Of a DNA stretch of 64,000 bases, positions 47,196 through 56,570 are shown one piece after another (position 1 is the stretch's first letter; the number at the start of each line of letters is the position of its first letter). A program made the translations under genes and the position numbers. The notes under the pieces were generated by a model. It saw nothing but the letters and a program-made list of their open reading frames with translations, made no database searches and was not told where the DNA came from. Source of the stretch: an uncultured Eubacteriales bacterium (lineage in GTDB: Bacteria; Bacillota; Clostridia; Lachnospirales; Lachnospiraceae); assembly GCA_900317515.1 (NCBI GenBank), contig ONHA01000004.1, forward strand, positions 1-64,000, written 5' to 3'.

Positions 47196-48836
47196 TTATG
47201 CCTGATTCTCCGCTGCAACGAGATGCATGACGCCGTACCGCTCTCTGAGCAGCGGCTTTTCGATCTTTCCGGTAGGATTGCGCGGAACCTTCGCAAAGAT
47301 GATCTCGCGCGGACGTTTGTACTTCGGAAGCTTCATGCAGAATTCCTCGACCTCGTCCTTGGTCGCGGTGTAGCCTTCCTTGATCTCGATGATCGCCGCC
47401 GTCTTCTCGCCGAGACGCTTGTCCGGGAGACCGATGACCGCGACATCCTTGACCGGCTCGAAGGTGTGCAGGAAGTCCTCGATCTGAACCGGGTAGATAT
47501 TCTCACCGCCGGAGATGATGACGTCCTTCTTACGGTCGACAAGGTAGATAAAGCCGTCCTTGTCGCGCATCGCCATGTCGCCGGTGTAGAGCCAGCCCTC
47601 ATCGTCCATGACTTCCGCGGTCGCTTCCGGATCCTTGTAGTAGCAGGTCATGACGCCCGGGCCGAAGACCGCGAGCTCGCCGACCTTCTCGTTCTCCTTG
47701 ATCTCGTTCCGCTCCGGATCCACGATCTTTGTCTTCCAGCCATAGCCCGGAACACCGATCGCGCCGACCTTTTCGATGTTTTCCACACCGAGATGGACGC
47801 AGCCGGGTCCGATCGACTCGGAGAGACCGTAGTTGGTGTCGTACGCATGATTCGGGAAATAATCCTTCCAGTGCATGATCATGCTCTTCGGGACAGGCTG
47901 CGCGCCGATGTGCATGAGCCTCCACTGCTTTAAGTTGTAATCTTCCAGTTTGAGCTCGCCGCGGTCAAGTGCGTCCAGAATATCCTGGGCCCACGGAACG
48001 AGCAGCCAGACGATGGAGCATCTCTCGCGGGAGACCGTATCCAGGATGTCCTTCGGCTTGGTGCCCTTTAAGAGGACCGCCTTGCTGCCGGAGATAAGGC
48101 TTCCGAACCAGTGCATCTTCGCGCCCGTGTGGTAGAGAGGCGGAATGCAGAGGAAGACGTCCTTCCTCGTCTGGCCGTGATGCTTCTGCTCCACCTTCGC
48201 GGAGTGCATCAGGGATTCATGGTTGTGGAGGATCGCCTTCGGGAAGCCGGTCGTGCCCGAGGAGAAGTAGATCGCCGCATTGTCCTCGTCGGTGATCAGG
48301 ATGCGAGGGTCGCGGCTTGAGCAGTTGGAGGTCAGCTTGGTATAATCCTCCGCGAAGGACGGGCACGCGTCTCCGTAGAAGAACAGCAGGCGCTTTTTGG
48401 AGATCCTGTCCGCGATCTCCTCGACGCGGCCGATAAATTCCTGGCCGAAAATGAGGACATCGCAGTCCGCCTTATTCACGCAGTACTCGATCTCATCGGA
48501 CGTGTAGCGGAAGTTGAGCGGCACAGCCAGCGCGCCTGTCTTCAGGATACCGAAATAGATCGGCAGCCATTCAAGGCAGTTCATAAGGAGAATGCCCACC
48601 TTGTCATCCTTGCCGATGCCTCTCTCGAGGAGCAGGTTCGCAAAACGGTTGGCCTTCTCGTTGAAGACACGCCAGGTGATCTCGCGGCGGTAAGGCTGTG
48701 CGTGAGACGACTGAACCAGATCATATTCTCTCCAGGTGACCCTGCGGTCATCTGCCTTCGCCGGGTTGATCTCAACGAGGGCACAGTCTTCCGGATACAG
48801 TTTGCAGTTTTGCTCAAGAAGATTTGTAATAGGCAT
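47196..48836 (-). CDS. Acyl-CoA synthetase / AMP-binding enzyme
   Basis: 546 residues of the class I adenylate-forming family: the P-loop-like YFSSGTTGFPKA, YGLSESIGPG, the YTGDMA block, the hinge YLVDRKKDVIISGGENIYP and the C-terminal catalytic Lys in NPTGKIEKP. It activates a carboxylic acid with ATP and joins it to CoA; medium- or long-chain fatty acids are usual for this branch, but branched short acids are possible given the azlCD genes downstream (inference). AAAGGAATGG precedes the ATG at a longish distance. It is the first gene of the operon, and a palindrome at 48867-48878 may control it. Confidence 0.9.
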   Translation of the reverse strand: MPITNLLEQNCKLYPEDCALVEINPAKADDRRVTWREYDLVQSSHAQPYRREITWRVFNEKANRFANLLLERGIGKDDKVGILLMNCLEWLPIYFGILKTGALAVPLNFRYTSDEIEYCVNKADCDVLIFGQEFIGRVEEIADRISKKRLLFFYGDACPSFAEDYTKLTSNCSSRDPRILITDEDNAAIYFSSGTTGFPKAILHNHESLMHSAKVEQKHHGQTRKDVFLCIPPLYHTGAKMHWFGSLISGSKAVLLKGTKPKDILDTVSRERCSIVWLLVPWAQDILDALDRGELKLEDYNLKQWRLMHIGAQPVPKSMIMHWKDYFPNHAYDTNYGLSESIGPGCVHLGVENIEKVGAIGVPGYGWKTKIVDPERNEIKENEKVGELAVFGPGVMTCYYKDPEATAEVMDDEGWLYTGDMAMRDKDGFIYLVDRKKDVIISGGENIYPVQIEDFLHTFEPVKDVAVIGLPDKRLGEKTAAIIEIKEGYTATKDEVEEFCMKLPKYKRPREIIFAKVPRNPTGKIEKPLLRERYGVMHLVAAENQA

Positions 48837-48866
48837 TTTAAGAATCCATTCCTTTAATTATTTTTG

Positions 48867-48878
48867 CGCGTTAACGCG
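48867..48878 (-). promoter_or_regulatory. Palindromic operator candidate CGCGTTAACGCG
   Basis: A perfect 12-base palindrome about 9-20 bases downstream of the predicted transcription start of the acyl-CoA synthetase operon, where bound protein would block RNA polymerase. The regulator is unknown; TetR- or LacI-type proteins are typical users of such sites. Confidence 0.5.
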
Positions 48879-48893
48879 TTTACTCGCTAAAGT

Positions 48894-48922
48894 ATTATAA
48901 GACCTTTACGATGATTCGTCAA
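48894..48922 (-). promoter_or_regulatory. Promoter of the acyl-CoA synthetase-azlCD operon
   Basis: Minus strand: TTGACG (48917-48922), 17 bases, perfect TATAAT (48894-48899). The -35 box lies inside the last codons of the upstream LtaS-like gene. Confidence 0.75.
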
Positions 48923-51002
48923 CACCAAAGAACGATTTATCCCGGTCGCTGCCGGCCGTAAGCTCGTTGTAAATGAGGCAGCTGTAATCCTCGAGCACTT
49001 TCTCGGCCTCCGGATCCTCTCCGCTTCCGTGCTGGTGCATGATGCCGTCCGCCGTCTCATAGCCGTAGGCGTTGACCGCCGGCACCGTATCCCGCATTCC
49101 CAGCAGATAGTCATTGTAGGAAGTCCCCTGAAGTCCGGTGAGCGAGAGCGCGTAACTTGCCAGATAGTTCGCGGACATGATCCCGCCTTCCGCCTCCGGC
49201 AGGTCGTAGTTGGCCCAGATGAGATAGCGGGTCATGTACTGCTTCTGCTCGTCCTCAAAGGTAAAGTCATCCGCATCCTTGCCGAGCGCATAGGCGAGAA
49301 AATCCTCCGAGAGCGACGGCTGGTGATCCCCGAAAAAGACGATCATGGTCTTCTCGTCACAGTTTTTAAAGTAGTCGATCAGATATTCAAGAGCCTTGTC
49401 GCTCTCTCTGATCAGGGACTCGTACTGCTCCGCCTGTCCGAGGAACTCCCCGTCATACCCGTTCACATGGATGCTGACCGGATAATTCTTCGTCTCGTAG
49501 CCGCTGTGGTTCTGCATCGTGACATTGAAAATGAACAGCTTCTCTCCGTCTTTCTTCTTCTCCACTTCCTCGATGAGTCGCTCATAGTCCCCGAGGTCGC
49601 TCACAAAATCCCGTTCCCTGTCGGCCCCTTTAAAGCCCTCCATCGAGATGAATTCGTCAAATCCCATTCTGGGATAGACAAATTCCCGGTTCCAGCCGTT
49701 CGGGTAGTAGGGATGCATCGCGACCGCCCGGTAGCCCTGGGCCTTCAAGGTCCTCGCTAAAGAGAACTGGTCGCTCTTGATGAAGGAGTTGTAGACGACC
49801 GTGGACGGCGAGATCATGCAGGAGTTGCCGGTCAGGAACTCGTACTCCGTGTTGGCGGTCGTCCCGCCGAGGACGGAGACGCGCAGATAGCCGCTGACGG
49901 CCTCCTCCGCCAGCGATGTAAAGAACGGCATGACCTCCTCCTTTGTCCGGAGGTTCGGATAGACCGTAAGGTCGGCGAAGCTCTCGTTCATGACGACGAT
50001 AAAGTTTTCCGGAATGACCAGATCCGCCTTGTCGGCCGCTGCCCGGTTCTCGTCGGCTGCCCCGATGATCTCCTCCACCCGCTCGCCCGAGTAGCTTGCG
50101 GGCGGCTCGGGGTTGGAGGCTTTCGCAAATGCAAGAAAGCCGGCTTCCATCCCGAACAGCTTGTAGGTGTACTGGGGGTGCCAGTCGCGGAGCCAGATTC
50201 CCTGATCCGCGAGAAAATCGGTCTTAAAGATCACCGCATGGAAGGAAAATGCAAGGATAAGCGCAGCCCCGCGGACAAGCACCTTCCCGTTTCTCTTCCG
50301 AAAGACGCGCAGAAGTCCCGCGCCGGCGTACACGCCGAGCACGGACAGGGTAACCGACACGGCGGTCACGATCTGCCAGGCGAGCGAGAACTCATAGTTT
50401 CCCGCCACGTTCATCGCCGTTTTGATCGAGAAAAAGTCGATGTACTGGAGCGGAATCGAGCGGAACGCCAGAACATAGTAGTTGGCGATGCCCCACACGA
50501 GGAAAAAGATATTTCCCAGTACCATGCCGATGCTCACGGAGTTGAAGATCCCGATAAAGATGAGGTCGATCACAAGCGTGATCCCCCAGCCCAGGAGCTT
50601 ATATCTTGCGTCCAGACTGTAATACCAGGGATTGTTTATGAGCTCGATGAGGAAAAATGAGAGAAATGCATTTCCCGTCACCAGAGCGGCTGCGAGAACC
50701 TTCTCACTGACCGTGCTCTCCTCTTCCCTGTTTCGTTTCAGGACGGTATGTATAAGAATATTTAAAACCGCTGCGGCAAGCGGCGCACCGATTGCCAGCG
50801 CAAAAAAGAGAGGCCGGTCTGCCTCGATTGCGAGTCCGTATTTGTCGGTCGCGGTTGATTTTCCAAAGAAAAGATCGTTATTTATAAGAACGAACAGGAT
50901 CAGCGCTCCGCTAATGAGGACGGGCGGCAGCATGGTTTTCATTTTTCTCCCTGCCGTCTCCCGGTCTGGCCTTACGCCGGATCCTCTGCCCACCAGTTCC
51001 AT
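48906..51002 (-). CDS. LtaS-type sulfatase-fold phosphoglycerol transferase
   Basis: 698 residues. About five helices lie in residues 21-245 and a large extracellular alkaline-phosphatase-fold domain at about 310-620. Visible motifs are PENFIVVMNESFADL (metal site), LGGTTANTEYEFLTG (with the Thr nucleophile region), GFKG, FNVTMQNHSGY and the metal-binding FFGDHQPSL. Such enzymes polymerise or transfer glycerol phosphate from phosphatidylglycerol to lipoteichoic acid or wall glycans. ATG 51002 has AAGGA six bases upstream; ATG 50945 (with GGGAG) is a possible alternative. The gene stands alone, after the pckA hairpin. Confidence 0.88.
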   Translation of the reverse strand: MELVGRGSGVRPDRETAGRKMKTMLPPVLISGALILFVLINNDLFFGKSTATDKYGLAIEADRPLFFALAIGAPLAAAVLNILIHTVLKRNREEESTVSEKVLAAALVTGNAFLSFFLIELINNPWYYSLDARYKLLGWGITLVIDLIFIGIFNSVSIGMVLGNIFFLVWGIANYYVLAFRSIPLQYIDFFSIKTAMNVAGNYEFSLAWQIVTAVSVTLSVLGVYAGAGLLRVFRKRNGKVLVRGAALILAFSFHAVIFKTDFLADQGIWLRDWHPQYTYKLFGMEAGFLAFAKASNPEPPASYSGERVEEIIGAADENRAAADKADLVIPENFIVVMNESFADLTVYPNLRTKEEVMPFFTSLAEEAVSGYLRVSVLGGTTANTEYEFLTGNSCMISPSTVVYNSFIKSDQFSLARTLKAQGYRAVAMHPYYPNGWNREFVYPRMGFDEFISMEGFKGADRERDFVSDLGDYERLIEEVEKKKDGEKLFIFNVTMQNHSGYETKNYPVSIHVNGYDGEFLGQAEQYESLIRESDKALEYLIDYFKNCDEKTMIVFFGDHQPSLSEDFLAYALGKDADDFTFEDEQKQYMTRYLIWANYDLPEAEGGIMSANYLASYALSLTGLQGTSYNDYLLGMRDTVPAVNAYGYETADGIMHQHGSGEDPEAEKVLEDYSCLIYNELTAGSDRDKSFFGVDESS

Positions 51003-51057
51003 GTATTCCTTCCCTTCGCGCCGCTTTTGCCTGCCATGTGCGTGCGCTCACAAATGA

Positions 51058-51085
51058 ACCGCCCTCCCTTTTTAGGGAGGGCGGT
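51058..51085 (-). terminator. Hairpin after pckA
   Basis: ACCGCCCTCCCT (51058-51069), loop TTTT, AGGGAGGGCGGT (51074-51085): a perfect 12-bp GC-rich stem 24 bases after the pckA stop. There is no long T-run on the minus strand, so it may pause or protect RNA as much as terminate. Confidence 0.65.
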
Positions 51086-51108
51086 CCGATTATGTCAATT
51101 ATTCAGAA

Positions 51109-52719
51109 TCAAAGCTTCGGGCCTGCAGCGACAAGTGCCTTGCCTGCCTCGTTGGTCTCATATTTCTTGAAGTTCTTGATGAATCTGCCAGCCAGATCCT
51201 TTGCCTTCTCCTCCCAGACTGCCGGATCTGCGTAGGTGTCACGCGGATCAAGGATCTCGGTGGCAACGCCCGGAAGCTCGGTCGGGACTTCGAAGTTGAA
51301 GTACGGGATGTTCTTGGTCGGAGCCTTTAAGACATCGCCGTTCAGGATCGCATCGATGATACCGCGGGTATCCTTGATGGAGATACGCTTGCCTGTGCCG
51401 TTCCAGCCGGTGTTGACGAGGTAAGCCTTAGCGCCGCTCTGCTGCATTCTCTTGACGAGCTCTTCGCCGTACTTGGTCGGATGAAGCTCAAGGAACGCCT
51501 GGCCGAAGCAGGCCGAGAAGGTCGGGGTCGGCTCGGTGATACCGCGCTCCGTGCCGGCGAGCTTAGCTGTGAAGCCGGACAGGAAGTAGTACTGAGTCTG
51601 CTCCGGAGTCAGGATAGAGACCGGCGGAAGGACGCCGAACGCATCTGCGGAAAGGAAGATGACGTTGTCAGCAGCCGGGCCCGAGGAAGTCGGATGTACA
51701 TTGAGGACGATCTTCTCGATGTGGTCGATCGGGTAGGAAACACGAGTGTTCTCCGTGACGGACTTGTCGGCGAAGTCAAGCTTGCCGTTCTCGTCGCAGG
51801 TAACGTTCTCAAGAAGAGCGTTTCTCTTGATTGCATTGTAGATGTCCGGCTCAGACTCCTTGTCGAGGTTGATGACCTTCGCATAGCAGCCGCCCTCGAA
51901 GTTGAAGACGCCGTTGTCATCCCAGCCGTGCTCATCATCGCCGATGAGAAGTCTCTTCGGGTCGGTGGACAGAGTGGTCTTGCCCGTGCCGGAGAGGCCG
52001 AAGAAGATTGCTGTGTTCTCGCCGTTCATATCGGTGTTGGCGGAGCAGTGCATCGCAGCGATGCCGCGAAGCGGCAGGTAGTAATTCATCATGGAGAAGA
52101 TACCCTTCTTCATCTCGCCGCCGTACCATGTGTTCAGGATGACCTGCTCATGGGAGGTAACGTTGAAGAGGACAGCTGTCTCGGAGTTGAGGCCGAGCTC
52201 CTTGTAGTTCTCAACCTTCGCCTTGGAAGCGGTGTAAACCATGAATGTCGGCTCGAAAGCGGCGAGCTCCTCTTCGGTCGGTCTGATGAACATGTTCGTG
52301 ACAAAGTGAGCCTGCCATGCAACTTCCATGATGAAACGGACTGCAAGGCGTGTGTCCTTGTTGGCGCCGCAGAAAGCGTCAACAACATAGAGCTTCTTGC
52401 CGGAAAGCTGCTGAAGAGCAAGCTTCTTGCAGTACTCCCAGTTCTCCTCGGAGATCGGATGGTTGTCGTTCGGATACTCCGGTGTTGTCCACCAGACCTT
52501 GTCCTTGGAATTCTCGTCCATGACAATATATTTGTCTTTGGGGGAACGGCCGGTGTAAATGCCCGTCATAACGTTGACAGCGCCGAGCTCGGTGAGCTGG
52601 CCCTTATCATACCCGGTGAGGGACGGATTCATCTCGTCTTCAAAAAGCTGTTCAAAGGACGGGTTGTGAATGATTTCCTGTACGCCCGTGATACCGTATT
52701 TACTAAGATCCAATGCCAT
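51109..52719 (-). CDS. pckA: Phosphoenolpyruvate carboxykinase (ATP)
   Basis: 536 residues. The oxaloacetate-site Arg58 ([10 protein letters not shown]), P-loop GLSGTGKT (241-248), metal-site LIGDDEHGW (258-266) and DIGVDP-like [15 protein letters not shown], plus [13 protein letters not shown], mark the ATP-dependent family. It interconverts oxaloacetate and PEP; in anaerobes it often runs toward oxaloacetate to make ATP on the way to succinate or propionate. It is monocistronic with GAGGG before the ATG and a promoter at 52791-52818. Codon use is strongly biased, as in highly expressed genes (impression, not computed). Confidence 0.97.
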   Translation of the reverse strand: MALDLSKYGITGVQEIIHNPSFEQLFEDEMNPSLTGYDKGQLTELGAVNVMTGIYTGRSPKDKYIVMDENSKDKVWWTTPEYPNDNHPISEENWEYCKKLALQQLSGKKLYVVDAFCGANKDTRLAVRFIMEVAWQAHFVTNMFIRPTEEELAAFEPTFMVYTASKAKVENYKELGLNSETAVLFNVTSHEQVILNTWYGGEMKKGIFSMMNYYLPLRGIAAMHCSANTDMNGENTAIFFGLSGTGKTTLSTDPKRLLIGDDEHGWDDNGVFNFEGGCYAKVINLDKESEPDIYNAIKRNALLENVTCDENGKLDFADKSVTENTRVSYPIDHIEKIVLNVHPTSSGPAADNVIFLSADAFGVLPPVSILTPEQTQYYFLSGFTAKLAGTERGITEPTPTFSACFGQAFLELHPTKYGEELVKRMQQSGAKAYLVNTGWNGTGKRISIKDTRGIIDAILNGDVLKAPTKNIPYFNFEVPTELPGVATEILDPRDTYADPAVWEEKAKDLAGRFIKNFKKYETNEAGKALVAAGPKL

Positions 52720-52790
52720 AATAGGATTACCCTCTTTCTATAAAATATTTTCATCAGTAACAAACGGAAAAATGATTCCCGCCTATCATC

Positions 52791-52818
52791 ATTATACATA
52801 AATTCATGCAAAAATCAA
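52791..52818 (-). promoter_or_regulatory. Promoter of pckA
   Basis: Minus strand: TTGATT (52813-52818), 16 bases, perfect TATAAT (52791-52796), giving a leader of about 65 bases before the ATG. Confidence 0.6.
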
Positions 52819-52865
52819 TAGCAGGCCTTTTTCAGGACTTTATTTTAAGCATAATGCTGATTTTT

Positions 52866-52885
52866 CAGTTATAGTCTTATAACTG
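52866..52885 (-). repeat. Inverted repeat across the aminopeptidase stop codon
   Basis: CAGTTATA (52866-52873) and TATAACTG (52878-52885) are perfect 8-base arms with a 4-base loop that include the stop codon. On the minus strand it is followed by an A-run, not a T-run, so it is not a standard terminator. Confidence 0.45.
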
Positions 52886-54697
52886 TTTTGTCAGTTTATC
52901 TATCAGAGGAAGCGGCCTCGTCGCCTCACGGAGCCATGCAAGCTCTTCTCCTTCAAAGTAAGGAGCAAGCTTTTCGAATGTCTTCGCATGATAGTCGTTG
53001 AGCCTTGCTATATCCCTCGGCTGCATGTAGGCGGTATCGACCGCGTCGAGGTCGATGGGAGCCCAGGTGAGCGGCAGGAATTTCAGGAACTGCCCGTACT
53101 CGTTCTCGATACCCGCCTCGGTGAGCAGGATCGTCTCGATGCGGATCCCGTACTTTCCCTCGATGTAGACGCCCGGCTCATCGGAGATGATCATGCCGGC
53201 CTCGAAAGGAACCTCCTTCTGACCCGGGTTGAATTTCCAGCGGATATTCTGCGGTCCCTCGTGGACGTTCAGGATATACCCGATCCCATGGCCTGTCCCG
53301 TGGTTGTAGTTGATCCCGTACTCCCAGAGCGGAGAGCGCGCATAGGTGTCGAGCACCTTGCCGGTCGCACCGTAGAGGAAACGAGCGTTCAGAAGGTTCA
53401 GGTTTGCGACAAGCGTCAGCGTAAAGTCTCTCTTCTCCTCCGCCGTGAGCTCTCCCGCCGCCATCGTCCGGGTGACGTCGGTCGTTCCGCCCATGTACTG
53501 GCCGCCGGAGTCAACGAGCAGGAATCCGTGCGGTTCAACCTCGGCCTGGTTCTCCTCGGTCGCCGCGTAGTGAGCCATGGCCGCATTGGCGCCGTAAGCT
53601 GAGATCGTCGGGAACGAGAGCTCGATATAGCCCGGCAGCGCTGCCCTTCTGGCGTCCAGGTTTTCGGCTGCGGAGAGCTCGGTGATCTTCATTTTCCCGA
53701 CATTCGTCTTGAACCAGTATATAAAATGCGTGAGCGCAACCGAGTCCATGAGGTAGGTTTTCTTGATATTCTCGATCTCGACCGGGTTTTTGACCGCCTT
53801 CATGCGCTCCGTCGGATTCGCCGCGAGGACGACATCGGCCTTATTGGCGATGATCTGGTAGATCGCGTCAGAGGTCGCGGATTTCTCAAGCATGACGGAT
53901 CCGTCAAATGAAAATCCCTCAAGGAAGTCCAGAACCGTCTCGTAGGGATGCAGCGTGATGTCCCGGTCGGCGCAGTAATCGTCAAACTCGTCCGTCACCT
54001 CTTCCTCCTCTGTAAAGAGATGGAAGGAGTCCTTCCCGACCAGGGCATATGCAAGCATGACCGGGTTGCAGAAGATGTCGTTTCCCCTTGCATTGGTGAG
54101 CCAGGCGATATCGTCGAGCCGCGAGAGCATAAGGTAATCCGCCTTCTTTTCCGCCATCGCACCGCGCACCGCCTCAAGTTTTTCGGCGAAGGAGGCTCCG
54201 GCCAGCTCGTCCGGCACAAGAAAGATCGGGTGGACCGGAAGCGCCGGGCGGTCCTTCCAGATGCCGTCCGCCGGATCGATATCCGTGATCAGGGAGGCGC
54301 CCGCCTCCATCAGGATATCATCGTAGGCAGCTCCGGCCTCGGCGTTGATCGTGCGGCCGTCAAATGCCAGCGTCTCCCCCTTCTTCACATTCTCCCGGAG
54401 GAACTCCTCGAGTGTCGGCACCCCTTTCTCTCCGCTCTTCATAAGCGTGATGCTGCTGCCGGCAAGCTCCTTCGCGGCGGAAATGAAGTACCTGCCGTCG
54501 GTCCAGAGGTATGCATTTTCCCGTCCGATCAGAAGCAGCACGTTGTCGCTCGTGCAGCCGGAGAAGAATTCCGAGACCTTGAAGAAGTCTCCCACGTACT
54601 CCGAGGCGTGGTAGTCGGAGGAACCGATCAGGAACCAGTCGATCCCTTCGTCCTGCATTTTAAGTCGAAGCAATGCAAGTTTTTCATTTGCAGTCAT
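52877..54697 (-). CDS. Xaa-Pro aminopeptidase (aminopeptidase P family, M24B)
   Basis: 606 residues in the three-domain eukaryotic-type aminopeptidase P layout: two creatinase-like N-terminal domains (WFLIGSSDYHASEYVGDFF; YLMLSRLDDIAWLTNARGNDI) and a pita-bread catalytic domain. Metal ligands are visible in LLVDSGGQYMGGTTDVTRT (two Asp), NHGTGHGIG (His), MIISDEPGVYIEGKYGIRIE (Glu) and the final Glu. It removes N-terminal residues preceding proline, in the cytoplasm, in peptide use. It lies 13 bases after the esterase gene and is probably co-transcribed with it. Confidence 0.95.
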   Translation of the reverse strand: MTANEKLALLRLKMQDEGIDWFLIGSSDYHASEYVGDFFKVSEFFSGCTSDNVLLLIGRENAYLWTDGRYFISAAKELAGSSITLMKSGEKGVPTLEEFLRENVKKGETLAFDGRTINAEAGAAYDDILMEAGASLITDIDPADGIWKDRPALPVHPIFLVPDELAGASFAEKLEAVRGAMAEKKADYLMLSRLDDIAWLTNARGNDIFCNPVMLAYALVGKDSFHLFTEEEEVTDEFDDYCADRDITLHPYETVLDFLEGFSFDGSVMLEKSATSDAIYQIIANKADVVLAANPTERMKAVKNPVEIENIKKTYLMDSVALTHFIYWFKTNVGKMKITELSAAENLDARRAALPGYIELSFPTISAYGANAAMAHYAATEENQAEVEPHGFLLVDSGGQYMGGTTDVTRTMAAGELTAEEKRDFTLTLVANLNLLNARFLYGATGKVLDTYARSPLWEYGINYNHGTGHGIGYILNVHEGPQNIRWKFNPGQKEVPFEAGMIISDEPGVYIEGKYGIRIETILLTEAGIENEYGQFLKFLPLTWAPIDLDAVDTAYMQPRDIARLNDYHAKTFEKLAPYFEGEELAWLREATRPLPLIDKLTKQL

Positions 54698-54710
54698 TAT
54701 GAAGTCTCCT

Positions 54711-55733
54711 TTAAAAGTAAGTTTTTAAAAATGCATCCGCCAGCTCCGGCCACTTCTGCACCTCCGGGACCGGAACTTCATTGCGTTTTGCGACGCCGGT
54801 GCCGAAGTGTTCGTTCTCGATCAGCTCCATCTTGACCTCATCGGAGAGATCAATCTCGCCGGCCAGAGCCGCATTCGTGAAGGCCCTCGTGGGCTCATAG
54901 GTGTACTCACCCTTGCCGCAGCAGGTGGCCCAGGCTTCATTGGCGAGCGAAAGCCCGTGCTTGCCGTTGGAAAAAAGATGCAGGGCAAACGGGACGCCGC
55001 ATTTTCTGAGCGCCGCCGCAAAGAGCATACTGTTCTCGACCGGCACGGAGGCGTCCGTCATCGTATGCCACAGGAAGACCGGCGGAGTGTTTTCCGTCAC
55101 CTGGGTCTCCAGGGATGCATAGTGCATCTCACCGGCCGGCGTCTCACAGCCGGGCATGGGCTTCCCGAAAATGCTGCGCTCGCTCTCCGGCGTCTCGAAG
55201 CTGTAGCCGAGAAGCGCTCTCACGCTTCCCATGTGGGCAAACTCACCGGTCGTGATAACCGGGTAGGAAAGAACCGCGGCGTCCGGCCGGGCGTTTATGG
55301 CGGCGTAAGCCGGATCCGGCTCTTCCGCATCCATATAGTGCAGGGTCAGAGACGCAGCCAGATGACCGCCGGCGGAGAAGCCCATGACCGCGATTCTCTC
55401 CGGATCGACGTGCCATTTTTCCGCGTTCATGCGGATCGTCCGGATTGCACGCGCGGCGTCATTTAAGGACTGTCTCTTAAGCGGGGTCATATGAAGCGGG
55501 TTCACGGTGTAGGTCAGTACAAAGCAGTTGTAGCCGAGCGAGACAAACTTTTCGGCGACAAGTTCCCCTTCTCTTGCGGAGACGAACTCGTAGCCGCCGC
55601 CCGGGATGACCAGGATCGTCGGATGGATCTTTTCATCTTCCTGCAGGTAGATCCTGAGGTTCGGCATAAATCCATAGGAGCGCTCGTAGCTGTATTCACC
55701 GGTCTTGTAGAGATCGATACGTGTTGGGTTCAT
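54711..55733 (-). CDS. Alpha/beta-hydrolase, acetyl esterase type
   Basis: 340 residues. The oxyanion-hole PGGGYEF (45-51), nucleophile Ser120 in VMGFSAGGH, and Asp and His in FLWHTMTDASVP and FSNGKHGLSL complete the triad. The BD-FAE/acetylxylan-esterase-like branch removes acetyl or similar groups from sugars or other small esters. There is no signal peptide, so action is on imported compounds. AAGGAG precedes the ATG; the promoter at 55765-55793 is back-to-back with that of the small ORF on the other strand. The natural substrate is unknown. Confidence 0.87.
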   Translation of the reverse strand: MNPTRIDLYKTGEYSYERSYGFMPNLRIYLQEDEKIHPTILVIPGGGYEFVSAREGELVAEKFVSLGYNCFVLTYTVNPLHMTPLKRQSLNDAARAIRTIRMNAEKWHVDPERIAVMGFSAGGHLAASLTLHYMDAEEPDPAYAAINARPDAAVLSYPVITTGEFAHMGSVRALLGYSFETPESERSIFGKPMPGCETPAGEMHYASLETQVTENTPPVFLWHTMTDASVPVENSMLFAAALRKCGVPFALHLFSNGKHGLSLANEAWATCCGKGEYTYEPTRAFTNAALAGEIDLSDEVKMELIENEHFGTGVAKRNEVPVPEVQKWPELADAFLKTYF

Positions 55734-55764
55734 AAAAAACTCCTTATCTCAAAAATCTACTGAC

Positions 55765-55793
55765 AGCGTATCACTAAAAAATGATCTGCGCAA
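55765..55793 (-). promoter_or_regulatory. Promoter of esterase-aminopeptidase genes
   Basis: Minus strand: TTGCGC (55788-55793), 17 bases, TACGCT (55765-55770). The -35 box is one base from that of the divergent promoter, so binding of polymerase to one may hinder the other. Confidence 0.5.
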
Positions 55794-55794
55794 G

Positions 55795-55823
55795 TTGAAA
55801 TACCCTCTCCCGCGCATTATAAT
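55795..55823 (+). promoter_or_regulatory. Promoter of the small protein-PAP2 genes
   Basis: TTGAAA (55795-55800), 17 bases, perfect TATAAT (55818-55823), 40 bases before ATG 55864. Confidence 0.75.
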
Positions 55824-55863
55824 AACTCCGTCAGACAGTTTAGAATTTAACGGAGGATTTCGT

Positions 55864-56028
55864 ATGAATAAGAAGCTTGAAAAGCTCGCCGCCCGCCTCT
55901 ACGATGAGGGCCTGCGCGCCGGGGACGCCGAGAAAATAAAAACCGACCACGACCTCACCGATGATGAGACGGAGATCGTGGTCGGATATCTTGATTATTA
56001 TGAGCACCTCATGTACGAGGATCATTGA
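55864..56028 (+). CDS. Small acidic protein of unknown function (54 aa)
   Basis: 54 residues from ATG 55864 with CGGAGG ten bases upstream; the strong promoter and site make it a real gene though short. It is highly charged (MNKKLEKLAARLYDEG; DLTDDETEIVVGYLDYYEHL) and mostly helical, with no membrane part. The stop codon touches the TTG start of the PAP2 gene, so the two are coupled. No family recognised; it might regulate or escort the phosphatase (speculation). Confidence 0.7.
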   Translation: MNKKLEKLAARLYDEGLRAGDAEKIKTDHDLTDDETEIVVGYLDYYEHLMYEDH

Positions 56029-56565
56029 TTGTCCATGAAAGATTTATTTGACAATGAATCCCTCCGGCGGACCGACGAGGCAATCATGCTCCGCGTGCAG
56101 GCCGGACGAAAGAAATGGCTGAACCCCGTCATGATCGCCGTGACGTATCTCGGCGGCGGGGTGATCTGGTGGGCATGGTACGTTTTCATTTATCTGAAAA
56201 ATGAAAACCTCTCACCCCTCCTTTACTTCGCGGCCTCCTTCTTCTCCGCCTGGCTCCTGTCCTCACAGATCTTAAAGCGGGTGTTCGGCCGGCCGAGGGC
56301 CTATGACGCGATGGCGGAGGTCGTCCCTCTCATAAGAAGGCCGAAGGATCTCGCGTTTCCTTCGGCCCATGCGGCCTGCGCGTTCTCCGCGGCCGCGGCG
56401 ATTCTCTTAACCCGCCCGCCTTTTGAGGGGGCTGCTGCCCTCGTGCTCGCATCACTCGTCGGGTTCTCCCGGATCTACGTCGGCGTTCACTACCTGACGG
56501 ACGTTCTCGGCGGCGCCGTCACGGGTGTTTTGTGTGCGGCTGGCGCATACATCCTCTTCTTTTGA
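56029..56565 (+). CDS. PAP2-family membrane phosphatase
   Basis: 178 residues from TTG 56029 (GAGGA eight bases upstream; ATG 56035 is the alternative). About five helices surround the PAP2 signature: KRVFGRPRAYD, PSAHAA and SRIYVGVHYLTDVLGG, the K-x6-RP, PSGH-like and SR-x5-H-x3-D motifs. Such enzymes dephosphorylate undecaprenyl pyrophosphate or phosphatidylglycerol phosphate on the membrane, recycling the lipid carrier needed for wall and capsule glycans. It is encoded directly after a 54-residue acidic protein. Confidence 0.9.
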   Translation: MSMKDLFDNESLRRTDEAIMLRVQAGRKKWLNPVMIAVTYLGGGVIWWAWYVFIYLKNENLSPLLYFAASFFSAWLLSSQILKRVFGRPRAYDAMAEVVPLIRRPKDLAFPSAHAACAFSAAAAILLTRPPFEGAAALVLASLVGFSRIYVGVHYLTDVLGGAVTGVLCAAGAYILFF

Positions 56566-56570
56566 TGCAG

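Noticed and set aside
52866-52885. Rho-independent terminator after the aminopeptidase gene
   Set aside because: The stem is AT-rich and followed by an A-run in the direction of transcription, so it was listed only as an inverted repeat.
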